Translations under genes and position numbers: made by a program | The notes under the pieces: generated by a model | Databases searched by the model: none | Seen by the model: the letters and a program-made list of their open reading frames with translations, nothing else | What the model was told of the DNA's origin: nothing | Shown: positions 34,989-46,200 of the stretch, one piece after another | How positions within the stretch are numbered: position 1 is the first letter of the stretch | Layout: every line of letters begins with the position of its first letter | Assembly: GCA_002286715.1 (NCBI GenBank) | Contig: NSJX01000014.1 | Span: forward strand, 73,086 to 137,085 | From: Dentipellis sp. KUC8613 | Taxonomy: Eukaryota > Basidiomycota > Agaricomycetes > Russulales > Hericiaceae | DNA: 64,000 nucleotides | Reading direction: 5' to 3'

Positions 34989-35566
34989 ATGGGAAAAGGT
35001 GCGCACCGTCCGTCCCATGGCCGGGATCCGTGCTGACGGACATCACTCTCGCAGTTCACGGATCCCTCGCCCGTGCCGGCAAAGTCAAGTCGCAGACCCC
35101 CAAGGTCGAAAAGCAGGAGAAGAAGAAGACCCCTAAGGGTCGTGCTAAGAAGCGCATTCTCTACAACCGCCGGTGCGTCGCGCTCTGTGCACTCTTTGTC
35201 TTGAAATTTTTGACTGACGGTAATGTCCAGCTTCGTCAACGTTACTACTCTCCCTGGCGGCAAGCGGAGAATGTGAGTAATCAATATCTGGTTTTCGCTT
35301 TTAGCGCTCTCGCATCCGTCTATCCTGGTCGCCTCCCTGCACACACACCCTGTGCTCTAGCCGACGCTCGCCTCCTTTATCTGATGATATCACCGTAACA
35401 AGCATAGTTCACACTGAAACTACCGTGTTGACAAACATGCATCTAACGTCTTTCGCTCCTATCTGACTCATCCCCCTCCTTCCTCCTCCTCGTATCATCG
35501 CTTCGTCTTGATGCCGATACTGACCATGACCTCTTCTCTTCCAGGAACCCCAACCCCGAGAAGTAA
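34989..35566 (+). CDS. RPS30: 40S ribosomal protein eS30
   Basis: Exons 34989-34998, 35055-35172, 35231-35272 and 35545-35566 encode 63 aa starting [28 protein letters not shown], then [32 protein letters not shown]. This is the small, very basic eS30 of the 40S head/shoulder region, about the usual length, without the ubiquitin-like FUBI fusion found in animals. The first coding exon is only 10 nt (ATG GGA AAA G). The third intron (35273-35544, 272 nt) is far longer than the others and hosts a box C/D snoRNA. The gene starts 241 bp after ORC3 ends on the same strand. Confidence 0.96.
35379..35468 (+). ncRNA. Box C/D snoRNA, SNORD80/snR60-like, in eS30 intron 3
   Basis: Within eS30 intron 3 are a C box (ctGATGA, 35381-35387), a D' box CTGA (35414-35417), a degenerate C' box and a D box CTGA (35463-35466), giving a body of about 86 nt. 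The guide before D is gtctttcgctcctat, complementary over 15 nt (one G-U pair) to the 25S/28S segment recalled as ATAGGGGCGAAAGAC. This is the target and guide of vertebrate SNORD80 and yeast snR60 (yeast Gm908). The guide before D' contains agcatagttcac, complementary to GTGAACTATGC in 25S, the second target region of the same family (Am817 region). Both guides match one known snoRNA, so the call is strong, although I compared from memory. Spacing at D' predicts a site within one base of the known A. No clear terminal stem is seen. Confidence 0.88.
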
Positions 35567-35927
35567 AAACCTCTCTTCGCCAGGATTCCTCGGTCTGCGG
35601 CAGGGTCCACTGATGATGGGCGCTGCGAGATGACGGGTTGTAGGATTGGGTTTCGGTCTGCTTTCGTTATTGTATTGTCATCACATACGCACCATGCCGC
35701 CGCCGTTCGCATAATGCACTCATGCCCAACACCACATATGCACTAGGGCTTTCTCACACCACACCTGAACCGGCTGAGTCTGACACTGAGAAATGTGGAT
35801 CCCGGGATATGACTCGAACCGTATATTACTGAGATGCGTTGAAATAGGTGGATACATTGGTCAATATTCTACTGCAGGTTACATTCAAGCTTCTTCTACT
35901 TCAATTCTTCATACTGTGGGATGCATC
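35567..35927. other. Intergenic region between convergent eS30 and FOL1
   Basis: About 360 bp between two gene ends. No gene recognised; a tRNA B-box-like ggttcgagtc on the minus strand near 35814 lacks the rest of a tRNA. Confidence 0.5.
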
Positions 35928-38697
35928 TCACCGCCATATGCTATCCGCAATCCTCACCACATCGCCGAGTTCTGCCACGTTGTGTATGCGAATCACGGCC
36001 GCACCTTGCTGCACGGCGCAGGTGACCGCTGCGGCCGTAGCCCACCCTCTCTCCGTTGGCTGTGTCTCCCTGCCCTTGTAGCTTCCATCCTCGTCTGGGC
36101 GTGCCAGCAGGGTCCCCAAGAACGACTTCCTAGACGTCCCGATCAGCTGCGGATATCCACGAAGCGGATTAAGGTGCGCGAACGGCGACTGGGTTGCTCC
36201 TTCGACGGAGGGCACAGTGTCCCCCGTGATCCTCGCCGCACTCCGCAGCACCTCCAAATTGCCCTCAACCGTCTTGCTGAACCCGATACCCGGATCCACA
36301 ATAACAAGCCACCGCCGCACACCGCCGCGCCCGCGCACAATCACATCCACCTTCTCCCCGAGCTCGCGCGCGACGCCCTCAAGCACCGAGCCCGAGGCGT
36401 ACGCGGAGTAATCCTTGTTAGACCCCGCGTCCCCGCGCGAGTGCATCAGCACGACCGGCACGCCGAGCTCGCGCGCGGCCGCGCGCATCTGCAGCAGGTG
36501 CGCGGCGGACGCGCGCGTGGGCGGGTACGTTGGCCCCGTGAAGGCGTGCACGTCGTTGATGCAGTTCGCGCCGGCGAGCACGGCGGCGCGCGCGACGTCC
36601 GCGCGGAAGGTGTCGACGCTGATGAGGACGTCGTTGGCTGAACCTAGGCCGGAGGAGGTGGAAGGGAGAGACCGGATGGCGTGGATGATGGGGACGACGC
36701 GCGCGGTCTCTTCCTCTGGCGAGACGAAGGCTGCGCCCGGGCGCGTGGAGTAGCCGCCGATGTCGACGATGGAGGCGCCTGCGGCGACGGAGGCGGTCGT
36801 GTATGCGAGTGCGGCGGCGAGCGTGTTGTGCGCGGCGCCGTCGGAGAAGGAGTCGGGCGTCGCGTTGAGAGTCGCCATGAGCCGCGTTCGGCTAGGTGGG
36901 GCGGTTTGGTTTGGGGGGACGGTGGTGGGGGCGAATTTCCAGTAGGTTGCGGTTGGGGGCACGGCGGTGTATTCTTCGGGCTTGTCGGGCTCGGGAGTGA
37001 AGGGGTAGCGGGGAAAGGGGGTGACTTTGCACATGGCTGGAGTTGGGGTTCCGGATGGATTGGTGTGCAGGAGATCGTGTAGGAGGTTCTGGATGGGCTT
37101 GTCTAAAACGGGGTGGACATATTCTGGGATCATGCTATGGCAGGTGATAAGACTTAGCAATTTCTCCGTGGAAGGGAGACTCACTCGGTTAAAGGTCTCA
37201 GAACAAATTCGCGCTCTGCCATCCGAGGATGAGGAATGACGAGCTGGTCTTCGAGATTGTCTAGGGTGTCCCGCTCGCCGTCCGGCCGCGTGTCGAACAC
37301 TTCGTTGTCGTAGAGTAGGACGTCCAGATCCAGTGCTCGGGGGCCGTTACGGATGGAGGGCACGCGCCCGACGTGGGCCTCAATCCTCTTTAACAGGTCC
37401 AACACGGTGCGGGAACGAAGGTTCGTCTCGATCTACGACAATCCAGTCATGGATTGTTCGAAACAATGAGCTTTGAGACGACGTACCAAACAAGCACCGT
37501 TGATGAAGCTTGGTTGGTCTGTGACATACATTGGCGCGGTCTCGTATAAGAAACTGGTATCAACGATCGCGACCTCCGGAACGATGGATTTGTCCCCATG
37601 TTCGACGAATAGCTCCGGCTTCTCGAGTAGGCGCAGCGCATGCTCGATGTTAGCAAACCGATCGCCAAGGTTCGACCCGAGTGCGATGGCGACTCTATGA
37701 TGCAGAGGATTGTACGGCGGGGCAAGCTCAGTGAGAGTGGAAGCTAAACCGTATGGAGGGGATAAAAAGGGGCCTTCTTCCGCCGGGATAGTGGCATTGG
37801 GCTGATAGTCACGGGCCGTCCGTACAATTTCCACCTCTGCTGCTTCTGCGAAGACTAGTGCTTTGGGTTTGGATGCTCGGACGGTGACAATGTCCCCTTC
37901 CTTCCCTACGATCTCCAAAGTGGTCTGAGCTACCAAAGAGGCCAAAGACTCGAGAGATATGAAATTTGACTTCGCCGTGACCTGAACTCAGAGTTCAGGT
38001 GTCGAAGCTCTGATACCAGGGTGACGAGACGTACCTCACGGAGAGATTTTGCTAGATGGCGGAACGCGAAGTTATTGTCGTGGTCAGCATCCCTGGCTAG
38101 TTCGACGTCGAAGTGGACGACCTGCTCGTCCTCTCGCTCGCAGGCGTTGAGACCAACGATCAGGTTGACTGCGAGACGCTCAAGAATGTAGACATCAGGC
38201 CCGCAGCGCTCACCATCCCTGGCCCGAGTCGACAGAATGCCGACGCCGTCGGAATACGGGGTCGCTCGGGTTTTGACTATATGGACAGTAGCTCTGGGGA
38301 TGGAGTCAAAGGATCTGAAGCAGGTCACGAAGAGGTGATCGAGAAGCGCTTCGAGCGATGCAAAGCCTGAGTCTTTATGTTCTTCCAGAGATTTCAAAAT
38401 TGTCCTGGAGAGAGACCCATAGTTTATGGAGGCCGAGATGTCATCGCCCGCCGCTGCTTTACGTAGGTCGTGCGGGATAGTGATGCTCGTGCGGATAGGC
38501 TGGTTCTTCGGAAGGTCCGAGGGCCACTGCGCACCATCCGCTATGGGAATGTTGAAGGTGAGGTTTCGCACACGGACGACGTCCTGGTTAGTACTGGCCT
38601 CCTGTTGATCGCTGTGAGTTTTCCCTTCAACAAACGGGCATATGCGATATAAAAGTGGTGGTCACCTGCGGCGGCGATGCTCCAGTTGGCTCGCCAT
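35928..38697 (-). CDS. FOL1: Trifunctional folate enzyme: DHNA, HPPK and DHPS
   Basis: Exons 38697-38666, 38611-38035, 37981-37487, 37432-37185 and 37134-35928 give 852 aa. Residues about 1-270 are two dihydroneopterin-aldolase-type repeats (VVRVRNLTFNIPI, YGSLSRTILKSLEE; then ISLESLASLVAQTTL). Hydroxymethyl-dihydropterin pyrophosphokinase follows from about 298 (VAIALGSNLGDR, FLYETAPMYVTDQPSFINGACL, RNGPRALDLDVLLYD, IPHPRMAEREFVLRPL). Dihydropteroate synthase starts near 535 (ATLNATPDSFSDG, IVDIGGYSTRPGA, VSVDTFRADVA-like ISVDTFRADVA, INDVHAF, IVDPGIGFSKT, LIGTSRKSFLG, VIRIHNVAE). It makes dihydropteroate, the sulfonamide-sensitive step of folate synthesis. The short first exon (10 codons) is inferred from phase. 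It is divergent from EMC2, 246 bp away. Confidence 0.94.
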
Positions 38698-38943
38698 AGA
38701 ATGGAGGATATACTACAGTGTGATGGTTCGCGTCAAGCCAATGTTCGAGAGGACCGTAAACATTCGGCGATAATTCCAAAATGACATCCCGGGCGCCTAT
38801 TGAAAGACGTCGCGTCGCCGCAGCCGCGGCTGCTTCACATACACACCGTTGACCTCGTATTGCACCTCTCCAAGCACATATCCTTTCTCATTAGCGATTC
38901 TGCGGGCCGTATACACAAGTGCTAGCGACAAACTCCAACCACC

Positions 38944-40107
38944 ATGGATCTCCCCACCGCGCTTGAACGCCTTGCAAACTATCGCTCACGCAACTCACGG
39001 GCTTCCCAGGAGATCTTCGAGAGCGGCGTTGTGGTCTTTCGGAATGACGCACTCCATAAACTTGGTGACGACAGTGCGTGCAAAACCGTTTCTTCTTATG
39101 CGAGCTATATTGACTGACTTGTGACAAAAGGTTGGGCGTTCCTGGAGCAGTTGACTCTGGCGGCAATTGACGTAGGAAGACTAGATGTCGCAGAGGTGCG
39201 TCATACCCCCCGTAGTATAACACTTCAACATTGACACATTATTATAGGGCTGCATCAAGCATCTAGCGGACAAATTTCCAGGTTCACCACGAGTCGAGGT
39301 CCTAGAGGGCATCTATATTGAAGCTTCGCAAAGTGCCCACGTCGCTCTGGAATACTATGACAAGACACTCGAGGCCGACCCCGCGAATGCCGTGAGTACG
39401 TGTCCCGCAGAAGGCGTCCTCATTTGTGACTTATCATCTCCTTCAGGCTGCCTGGAAGCGCAAGATCTCTGTCCTGCGACGTACGGGAAAGATTGAACAC
39501 GCAGTCACGGAGCTGTCGGAATTCCTTGATACATTCTACACTGACGTAGAGGGATGGGTTGAACTCGCGGACATATACAGCTCATGCAACCAGTATGTCA
39601 TCTTACCTGCAAGTTTGCGCACGCCGTCTGACAGCATGCAGGTACACCCATGCACTACAGTCTCTGCAGCACGTCTTGCTGCTCGCGCCGCAGAATCCGT
39701 TCTACGTGCTGCAAGCAGCAGAGACTGCGTACACTGCTGGTGACCTTCCCCTTGCTATCAAGTTCTTCCTGGTCGTGGTAGACATGACCGACGAGGATGG
39801 CGACCGTCCTGCCAAGGATTCTACACCGACCGGTATCACAGTCCGAGCGTGGTATGGGGTTGAGCTGGTACGGTTTTTGTTTTATTTCTTCAGGAAGTGT
39901 TGGATTAATTTCTCCGTATAGTGTGCACGAAGGCTGCAGAAAAACCCCAAGCTCGCTTCCTCGTCTCCTTCACAAACACCTGCGCCAGCGAAATTAGGCG
40001 CGCTAGAAAAGTTGGCGAAGGACATGCTCCGGAAAGCGTACAGCAGTCAGACAGGGAAGACCGTTGCTTCCAAGGAGGATTTGGAGCGCTGGTTGGGAGA
40101 CGCATAG
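38944..40107 (+). CDS. EMC2: ER membrane protein complex subunit 2
   Basis: Exons 38944-39073, 39131-39195, 39248-39391, 39447-39592, 39642-39867 and 39922-40107 give 298 aa. The protein is a TPR solenoid: SWAFLEQLTLAAIDVGRLDVAEGCIKHLADKFPGSPRVEVLEGIYIEA, AAWKRKISVLRRTGKIEHAV, DVEGWVELADIYSSCNQY, SLQHVLLLAPQNPFYVLQAAETAYTAGD and a C-terminal RAWYGVEL-CARRL segment, the EMC2/TTC35 signature. There is no membrane segment; EMC2 is the cytosolic scaffold of the EMC insertase, which places tail-anchored and multipass proteins in the ER membrane. It neighbours SEC11, another ER membrane-biogenesis gene, on the same strand. Confidence 0.93.
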
Positions 40108-40445
40108 ACCCTGACAGGCTCTGAGATGACGTCCGTTGGTTTTATTATCGGATCATGCTCCCAGGCTTTTCCTAGGAGAACAGGCAGATGTATGGTGCTG
40201 GTGCGGTTGATTTGTTGTTCTGCGTAGATGCTATTTATTTTCTATATACCATGTGTGCCATCACGACGTGGAAATGAAATCGAGGTCATTTACGGGTGGA
40301 CCTAACCCTAGGCTATGTGCACGACGTGGCCGTTGTCGAGACACGGCCTTCAGCGCGCTGACTTATAATATTCGCTCTTTCTCCTGTCACTCTCTACTTT
40401 TCCCCACACCCTTCGCCATCTCAATTGTTCAACGTCGAGGACACC
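40108..40445. other. Intergenic region, SEC11 promoter
   Basis: About 340 bp; the pyrimidine-rich end (40375-40440) probably includes the SEC11 transcription start. No gene recognised. Confidence 0.5.
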
Positions 40446-41310
40446 ATGTTCTCCGATGAGCTCAAAGCAATGCGAAGGCTGGGCGTCCGCCATGTCAGAG
40501 CCATTGTTTCACCACCTATCCTACAATACTGACATCATGCCCTGTCAACCCCTCATAGGTCCTTCTCCAGATTCTGAACTTCGCATCCGTCCTCGCCTCT
40601 GGTCTCATGATCTGGAAGGGTCTCGGACTCTTCACGAACACAGAATCGCCCATCGTTGTCGTGCTCAGGTATGTCTATTGCTACCCCAAAGAAACGCGCG
40701 CTCAACCTACCCCAGCGGTTCCATGGAGCCCGCATTTTATCGCGGCGACCTTCTTTTCTTGACCAACCCGCCAAATACGAGATACCAAACGGGCGACATC
40801 ACCGTATACAAGATACCCGGCCAAGACATCCCGATCGTGCATCGCGTCCTCGAGACCCATGACTTCCCGATAAAGCAGAAAAGGTGCGTCTACGAGGTTG
40901 ATTGGCAACTTTGCGTAAGGTCTGATTGAGCTTGGCTTCTCTGCAGTTCCAACGCCACCTATGCGCCCGAGAACCAGAAACTCCTGACGAAAGGCGATAA
41001 CAATTACTTGGACGATGTTGAACTGTACCAGGGTCTTGATCTGCTCGAGCGGAAACACATAGTCGGCAAGGTCACAGGGTACGTAACCTGGCGCATTAGC
41101 CTCATCGAGGCCCCAATTCTAATTGTACACTTGGATTCTAGATTCCTGCCTTATGTCGGCTATGTGACGATCGCCATGGTGAGCCACCCTCCGCGTCCGT
41201 AATTCCTCCCCTCCCCTGACGCATCCCCCGCCTCTCAGAACGACTTCCCGCAGCTCAAGTATGCCCTGCTTGGAGGGCTGGGTCTGCTCGCCCTGATTCA
41301 GCGCGAATAA
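40446..41310 (+). CDS. SEC11: Signal peptidase complex catalytic subunit SEC11
   Basis: Exons 40446-40493, 40559-40668, 40716-40883, 40947-41078, 41142-41178 and 41239-41310 give 188 aa, close to the family length. A cytosolic N terminus and one membrane segment ([22 protein letters not shown]) precede the catalytic domain: [17 protein letters not shown] with the nucleophile Ser, [19 protein letters not shown] with the catalytic His, and [11 protein letters not shown] with the Asp. The end [18 protein letters not shown] is a second hydrophobic stretch. It cleaves signal peptides in the ER lumen, including in principle those of the LPMO and GPI proteins here. Confidence 0.96.
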
Positions 41311-42707
41311 TGTTAGTCTATCCATGTACAACTACTGAAGGGCCGTATTATTTTATCTGGGCACCGTGATCGCGACGAAGCCTCCGTGTGCGCGCGTGTG
41401 AGCATCACCTCCGAACACAAGGCCAAGTCTCCTATGCGCCGAAAAAGTATTTCACTCCTCTGCCTCTCCGAGGACCCTCACTCCACCGTTTTTGAATGGC
41501 AGGAGCAGGCTGCACCACCGCACGAATGCCTCCGTTCGTGCTGACGCGGCCGACTCGCGAAATGCCGTCTGTATCTGTATGTGCGTCCTGATGCGTTCAT
41601 CTCGTATATCCTCGCGATTAGCCATAGGAGAAACGCGATTGGGCTCATAGGAGGTTCCAGATCTTTTGTATGCGGTTTGTATGCAACCTTCAGATCTCTC
41701 GCTGAAAGCCGATGGCATTGGGAGGAATATACGCTCCCTTTGTGGTGCCAGGCTGTCGGTACACAAAAACCGTCGGCACGCGTACTGTCGATTGGTATGG
41801 TTGCTGAAGCCGAGGCGAGGGGCGCGTCGATGAATGAACGCATGCAGTTGTAAGACCACACTCAAAAGGCTATTTTTGCAACAGCAGCCCCGCGCCCAGG
41901 CACTCTGAATCTGTGGTGGTATCATGTTTGTATGTTGTAACCTTGTTGGGCCGACGTGACTCGCAAGAATGAATGGCAGTCGCCCGCGCTGCGTCCGCAT
42001 ATCACATCCTACAGCATGGCACAGACGTATGGGGCCCTCCTTCATGCGGGCGACTAGAAGACCCTGACAGGCGCATGGAATGCAGCTCACGGCAGAGCGC
42101 ATATTTGTCGTCCAATCGTGCCGTGCACCGCGGCTATAGAACACCATCCCACCCGCCTTAGTACACCGCGCCTTGCCCCGAGGTACCTGCCATCGGCTCT
42201 ACCGCCCGCACCTGCGTCATTAGCGCGGCACGGGCATGACATGCATGACGAACGCATGCGCCTAGATAACCCAGAACCACAAGCGCAAGCATTGGCATTG
42301 ACACAATCGGCGCGGATTCAGAAAGGGGCGAGACTAGCGAGCGGATTAGGAGGATCATCATAACTGTACTACATCACGCATGCGGTATGCGGTATGCGGT
42401 ACGTAGAGCCCGTCAAACACATACGCATACGCCGTGCCCGCGGCCAGCGCATTGCACCCCAGCCCAGAACGGAATGGGCTCTCCGTGCCCGGGACACTTA
42501 AAAGTGCCCCGTCGACGCACGACACCCCGGCGCTCGCTCCCTCCCCCACTCCCCATCGTGTACATTAGTTACCCCCGGTGTAAATAAGGTGAATACACCG
42601 TCCCCCGTGCCTTGTGTCCCTGAGTCCCTGGCGCTTACATTGCCACCCATGTTACTTACCGCTAAACGCTGACCGCTGACCGCTCTCCCCACCCCCTACG
42701 CGTGCAG
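41311..42707. other. Intergenic region with tandem GCGGTAT-type repeats
   Basis: About 1.4 kb. A minus-strand frame at 41452-42147 has no family pattern and is not called. Near 42378-42405 there are three short tandem copies of atgcggt/tgcggta. The end (42670-42707) looks like a polypyrimidine-plus-AG acceptor just before the next ATG, so a 5' UTR intron is possible. Confidence 0.4.
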
Positions 42708-43193
42708 ATGTTCACATACGCGCCCCCCGCCCGGGCCCCTGCAGGCGAGCCGAGCCAGAGCCAGAGCCAGAGCCCGAACCGCTCGCCGCCGCACCTGCAC
42801 GCGGCCATCGCGGGCCTGCGCGCGGGCCCGCTCTACAGCCACCCCGAGGAGCTCGAGGCTCTCGACGCACCCGCCTCGGGCCCGCGGGCGTCGTGCGATA
42901 TCGACATCGAGATGGCGTGGGCGTCGCCGCGCGCGCTCGAGGACGGGGCCGGCGTGCGCGAGAAGGACGCTGTGGGTGGGGGGAGAAAGGCGTTCGGAAA
43001 GGCGTGGATGGCGCACGAGGAGGAGGATGAAGATCTGGGTGGGAAGGAGGTGGGTGTCTCGTATGCGTATCGCGATGAGATGGGCAGGTATCATCGTGTG
43101 CTGGGCGGGCGGAGGATGACGGCGGGGAGTTGGGTTGCGATGGTGGTGTTGTTGGCGCTGTCGACGTGGGTGATTTTGGCGCAGACGCTGTAG
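42708..43193 (+). CDS. Hypothetical tail-anchored membrane protein
   Basis: An intronless frame of about 161 aa from ATG 42708 (an upstream in-frame GTG at 42702 is unlikely to be the start). The N-terminal two thirds are hydrophilic, with a Ser-Gln repeat (SQSQSQS), an acidic patch (HEEEDEDLGGKE) and a YRDEMGRYHRVLGGRRM segment. The last 22 residues (GSWVAMVVLLALSTWVILAQTL) form one membrane helix, as in tail-anchored proteins. Codon usage is GC-rich like neighbouring genes. I do not recognise a family; the YRDEMGRYHRVLGG block could be a conserved basidiomycete motif. Confidence 0.6.
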   Translation: MFTYAPPARAPAGEPSQSQSQSPNRSPPHLHAAIAGLRAGPLYSHPEELEALDAPASGPRASCDIDIEMAWASPRALEDGAGVREKDAVGGGRKAFGKAWMAHEEEDEDLGGKEVGVSYAYRDEMGRYHRVLGGRRMTAGSWVAMVVLLALSTWVILAQTL

Positions 43194-44383
43194 GCTGTAT
43201 CTTGTATTGTCGTCGCTCATCATGGACTGGAACTGGGACATTGCACTCTGGAATTGTTAGTGTGAATGCAGGCGAGATGTGTATGGGCGTATCCCTTCAG
43301 CTTGCGCATAGGCCAGAAGGAGATCTGAAAGCGTCATGCGCCTAGAGATGTCACCTTTTCCCGCACGCCGCGAAGCTTATTCCGCCACAAAGTAGGAATG
43401 GAATACGCTCGTCAAAGAAGCTCCCATTACAGTGGTGCGGGCGTAAAGACCGAGCGCGCCAATAGGACAGGCATATCACCATGGCTACTACTTACGCTCA
43501 ATCCTAGCTGTCTGTGCCCTGATACTTGCCGTCTATTTCGGGGTGAAAGCTGAGATTTCAATGCACATCCAGCGGGCTTCGAGCCCGACAACGTCAGAGC
43601 CGATGCCGCCAGCTGCAGTGCCTGTGGACGTTTCAGAATCGCCAACACCTACCATCCGGGCTCTGAACACCGCTGCGCGGATAGGAGAGCGGAGACGGAG
43701 AGACGGGGGACGGATGGGTGATCGCGCGATTGGGAGCTGTGGAGCACTGGCACGGAGGGAGCTGCCAAGCATCCGAGCACCGAGTGGCGACTCAGACGCA
43801 GCTGCAGGGCATTCGAGGCGTCGGACCGCCTAAATGTTGCTACGCGTGATCCGCGCAGGGCATGGTGCTTGAGAAACTGGGCGAGCTCGGCGTGCTGGGT
43901 GGTCTGGATGTTCATGATGAGGGTCAGTAAGGCGGGAGGGTCCTGTCATAAATACGCCGAGTGCTCCTGCGGGAGATTCATTCTGCTTGGAGGTATATAG
44001 CTGCGCGTGTGGGTGTAGTTGACGATCTGCAAGTCACGACTGCTTAAGAGAGATGATTAGAATATACCTCCAGCTTGCTCCTATTTTTCCGATTCTCCTG
44101 TGGATGCGATGAACGGCCAGAGCATACAGCGAAGAACAAGCCCAGGATTCAGACGACGAGGGTTGTGAGACACAGGCGGGGCACGTGCAGAATCCGTGAC
44201 CTCCCTTCTGCGCAGGATTTTTCGCACGAGACGCGATTGTGGCGTCCGACCAGCGGCATCCTACCGCGCATCCTCCAAACTTCAGCAAGCCCAGCGACTC
44301 CAAAACCCTTCAACAGGACATTTCGCATATCTTAGTACAGGTCCAACAATAATATCTCTGCTGTGAGGTTTACAAGGGTACCG
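43194..44383. other. Intergenic region upstream of MTG2
   Basis: About 1.2 kb; short frames only (for example 43543-43833), none with a family pattern. Nothing supportable seen. Confidence 0.45.
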
Positions 44384-46200
44384 ATGCCCGCGCTCCTACG
44401 AGCACTCCGCCCTGCGGTGACACGCACCCGGTATTACTCGTCCCTGCCCTCCACGTCCCAAGCTCAAGTCTCAGAGACAACGGAAAGCGATGATCTGCAG
44501 AAGAAGCTCGATGCGGAGCTGCAGAAGCAGCTCGAGGCGCGGAAACGGAAGACGGAGTGGAAGCGCAGACAAGGGGTGCGCTACCCCGTCCCTCTTCACC
44601 CACACCCACTCACTGCTGCCATTGCTTACAGGGCCAGACATTCGTGGACCGTCTTATTGTTAATGTCCGAGCCGGTCCGTCACCTCTCCGTGTCCCCTGA
44701 TATATCTGTTCACACCTCCCTTCCCCACTAGGCAAAGGCGGCGACGGCTGCGTCGCCTTCCACCGCGAAAAGTTCGTGCGCGTCGGGCCCCCCTCCGGCG
44801 GGAACGGCGGGCGCGGCGGCGACGTCTACATCCAAGCCACGCCGCACCTGACCTCGCTCGGCGCCGTCTCGCGGCGCGTGCGCGGCGCCGCCGGCGCGAA
44901 CGGCATGGGGACATGGCAGAACGGCAAAAACGGCGCGCCCCTCGTGATCAAGGTGCCGCTCGGGACCGTCGTGCGCGAGCTGACGGGGGACGACGCGCGG
45001 CGGCAGCCGGACGAGTGGGAGGCGGAGGCGGAGGGGTACGCGGGGCTGGACCAGGACGCGCGGCGCGCGCGCTGGCGCGAGCTGCGCTGGATGCACTACC
45101 CGTCGTACACGGACGAGAACGTCGAGCGCGCGGCGTTCCGCGACGCCGAGTGGGAGCTGTTCAAGGCGGAGCGCGCGATGCGCGCGGCGCGGCGCGAGCG
45201 GGCGGCGCAGCCGCTGCTGCTGGACCTCGATCGGCTCGAGGAGACGGAGGTGCCGGTCGATGCGCCGCTCGCGCTGGGCAAGAGCGAGAATTATGGGCAC
45301 CTGGTCGCGAGTGGCGGCGCGGGCGGGTACGGGAACCCGCATTTCCTGAGCACGAACAACCGTTCGCCGAAGTTTGCGACGCGCGGGTACGAGGGCGAGC
45401 GGGTGACACTGGAGTTGGAGCTCAAGCTCGTTGCGGATGTTGGGTTTGTGGGCATGCCGAATGCGGGGAAGAGCACGCTGCTGCGCGCGCTGACGGGCGG
45501 GCGGGCGAAGAGCGAGGTCGCGAGCTATGCGTTTACAACGCTCAATCCGTTCGTGGGCGTCGTGCGCGCGGCGGACGACGGGTCTATCGTTGGTGCTGAG
45601 GGCGAGGATATGGTGTTTGACGAGACGCGGGTTGAGGCGCAGAGGGAGAAGGAGATGATGCAGAGCGGTGCGTATGCAGACGCGAAGACGCGGAACCAGG
45701 CTGTCTTGCAGAAGGCAAACGAAAGCGATGAGGACAGGCCAGTGGAGGCGTTCCGGTTCACAGTCGCAGATAACCCTGGGCTCATCGAGCAAGCTTCTGA
45801 AGATGTCGGTCTTGGTCACTCGTTCTTGCGGTCGATGGAGCGCTCTCTGGCGCTTGTCTACGTCGTGGACTTTTCAGAACCAGAGCCCTGGGAACACCTC
45901 CGGATTCTGCGCGAGGAGCTGGAGAAGTACAAGCCCGGGATGAGCAAGCAAGCGCGCATGGTCATCGCGAACAAGGCAGATCTGCTCGGGGCGGACGGGG
46001 CCGAGGAAGAGCAGGCCGCGCGGGAAAAGCTGCAGAAGCTGCAGGACTTTGTGCGCGCTGAGCTGGACACCGAGGCGCGGACACTGGACGTGGTGCCGAC
46101 GTCGGGCAAGTTCAACCAGAATCTGAAGAAGGTGGTGCGGCTCATGCGGGGATATATCGAGGAGGAGAGGCGACACGGTAGTAATTCGGAGCACAGCTAA
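44384..46200 (+). CDS. MTG2: Mitochondrial Obg-family GTPase MTG2
   Basis: Exons 44384-44575, 44632-44674 and 44732-46200 give 567 aa. MPALLRALRPAVTRTRYYSS is a mitochondrial presequence. The glycine-rich Obg fold begins GGDGCVAFHREK, then SGGNGGRGGDVYI, and resumes VASGGAGGYGNPHFLSTNNRSPKFATRGYEGE. The GTPase domain has G1 GMPNAGKST (319-327), G3 DNPG (425-428) and G4 NKAD (492-495). Two family-atypical insertions interrupt it: about 100 charged residues inside the Obg fold (164-263) and about 60 residues between switch regions (358-418). MTG2 works in late assembly of the mitochondrial large ribosomal subunit. The ATG at 44384 is chosen because an upstream in-frame start is only GTG. Confidence 0.92.

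Noticed and set aside
35800..35860. tRNA on the minus strand suggested by ggttcgagtc
   Set aside because: No D arm or anticodon arm at the right spacing.
41452..42147. 231-codon minus-strand frame after SEC11
   Set aside because: No family pattern, starts on a non-ATG codon, and overlaps other equally open frames.
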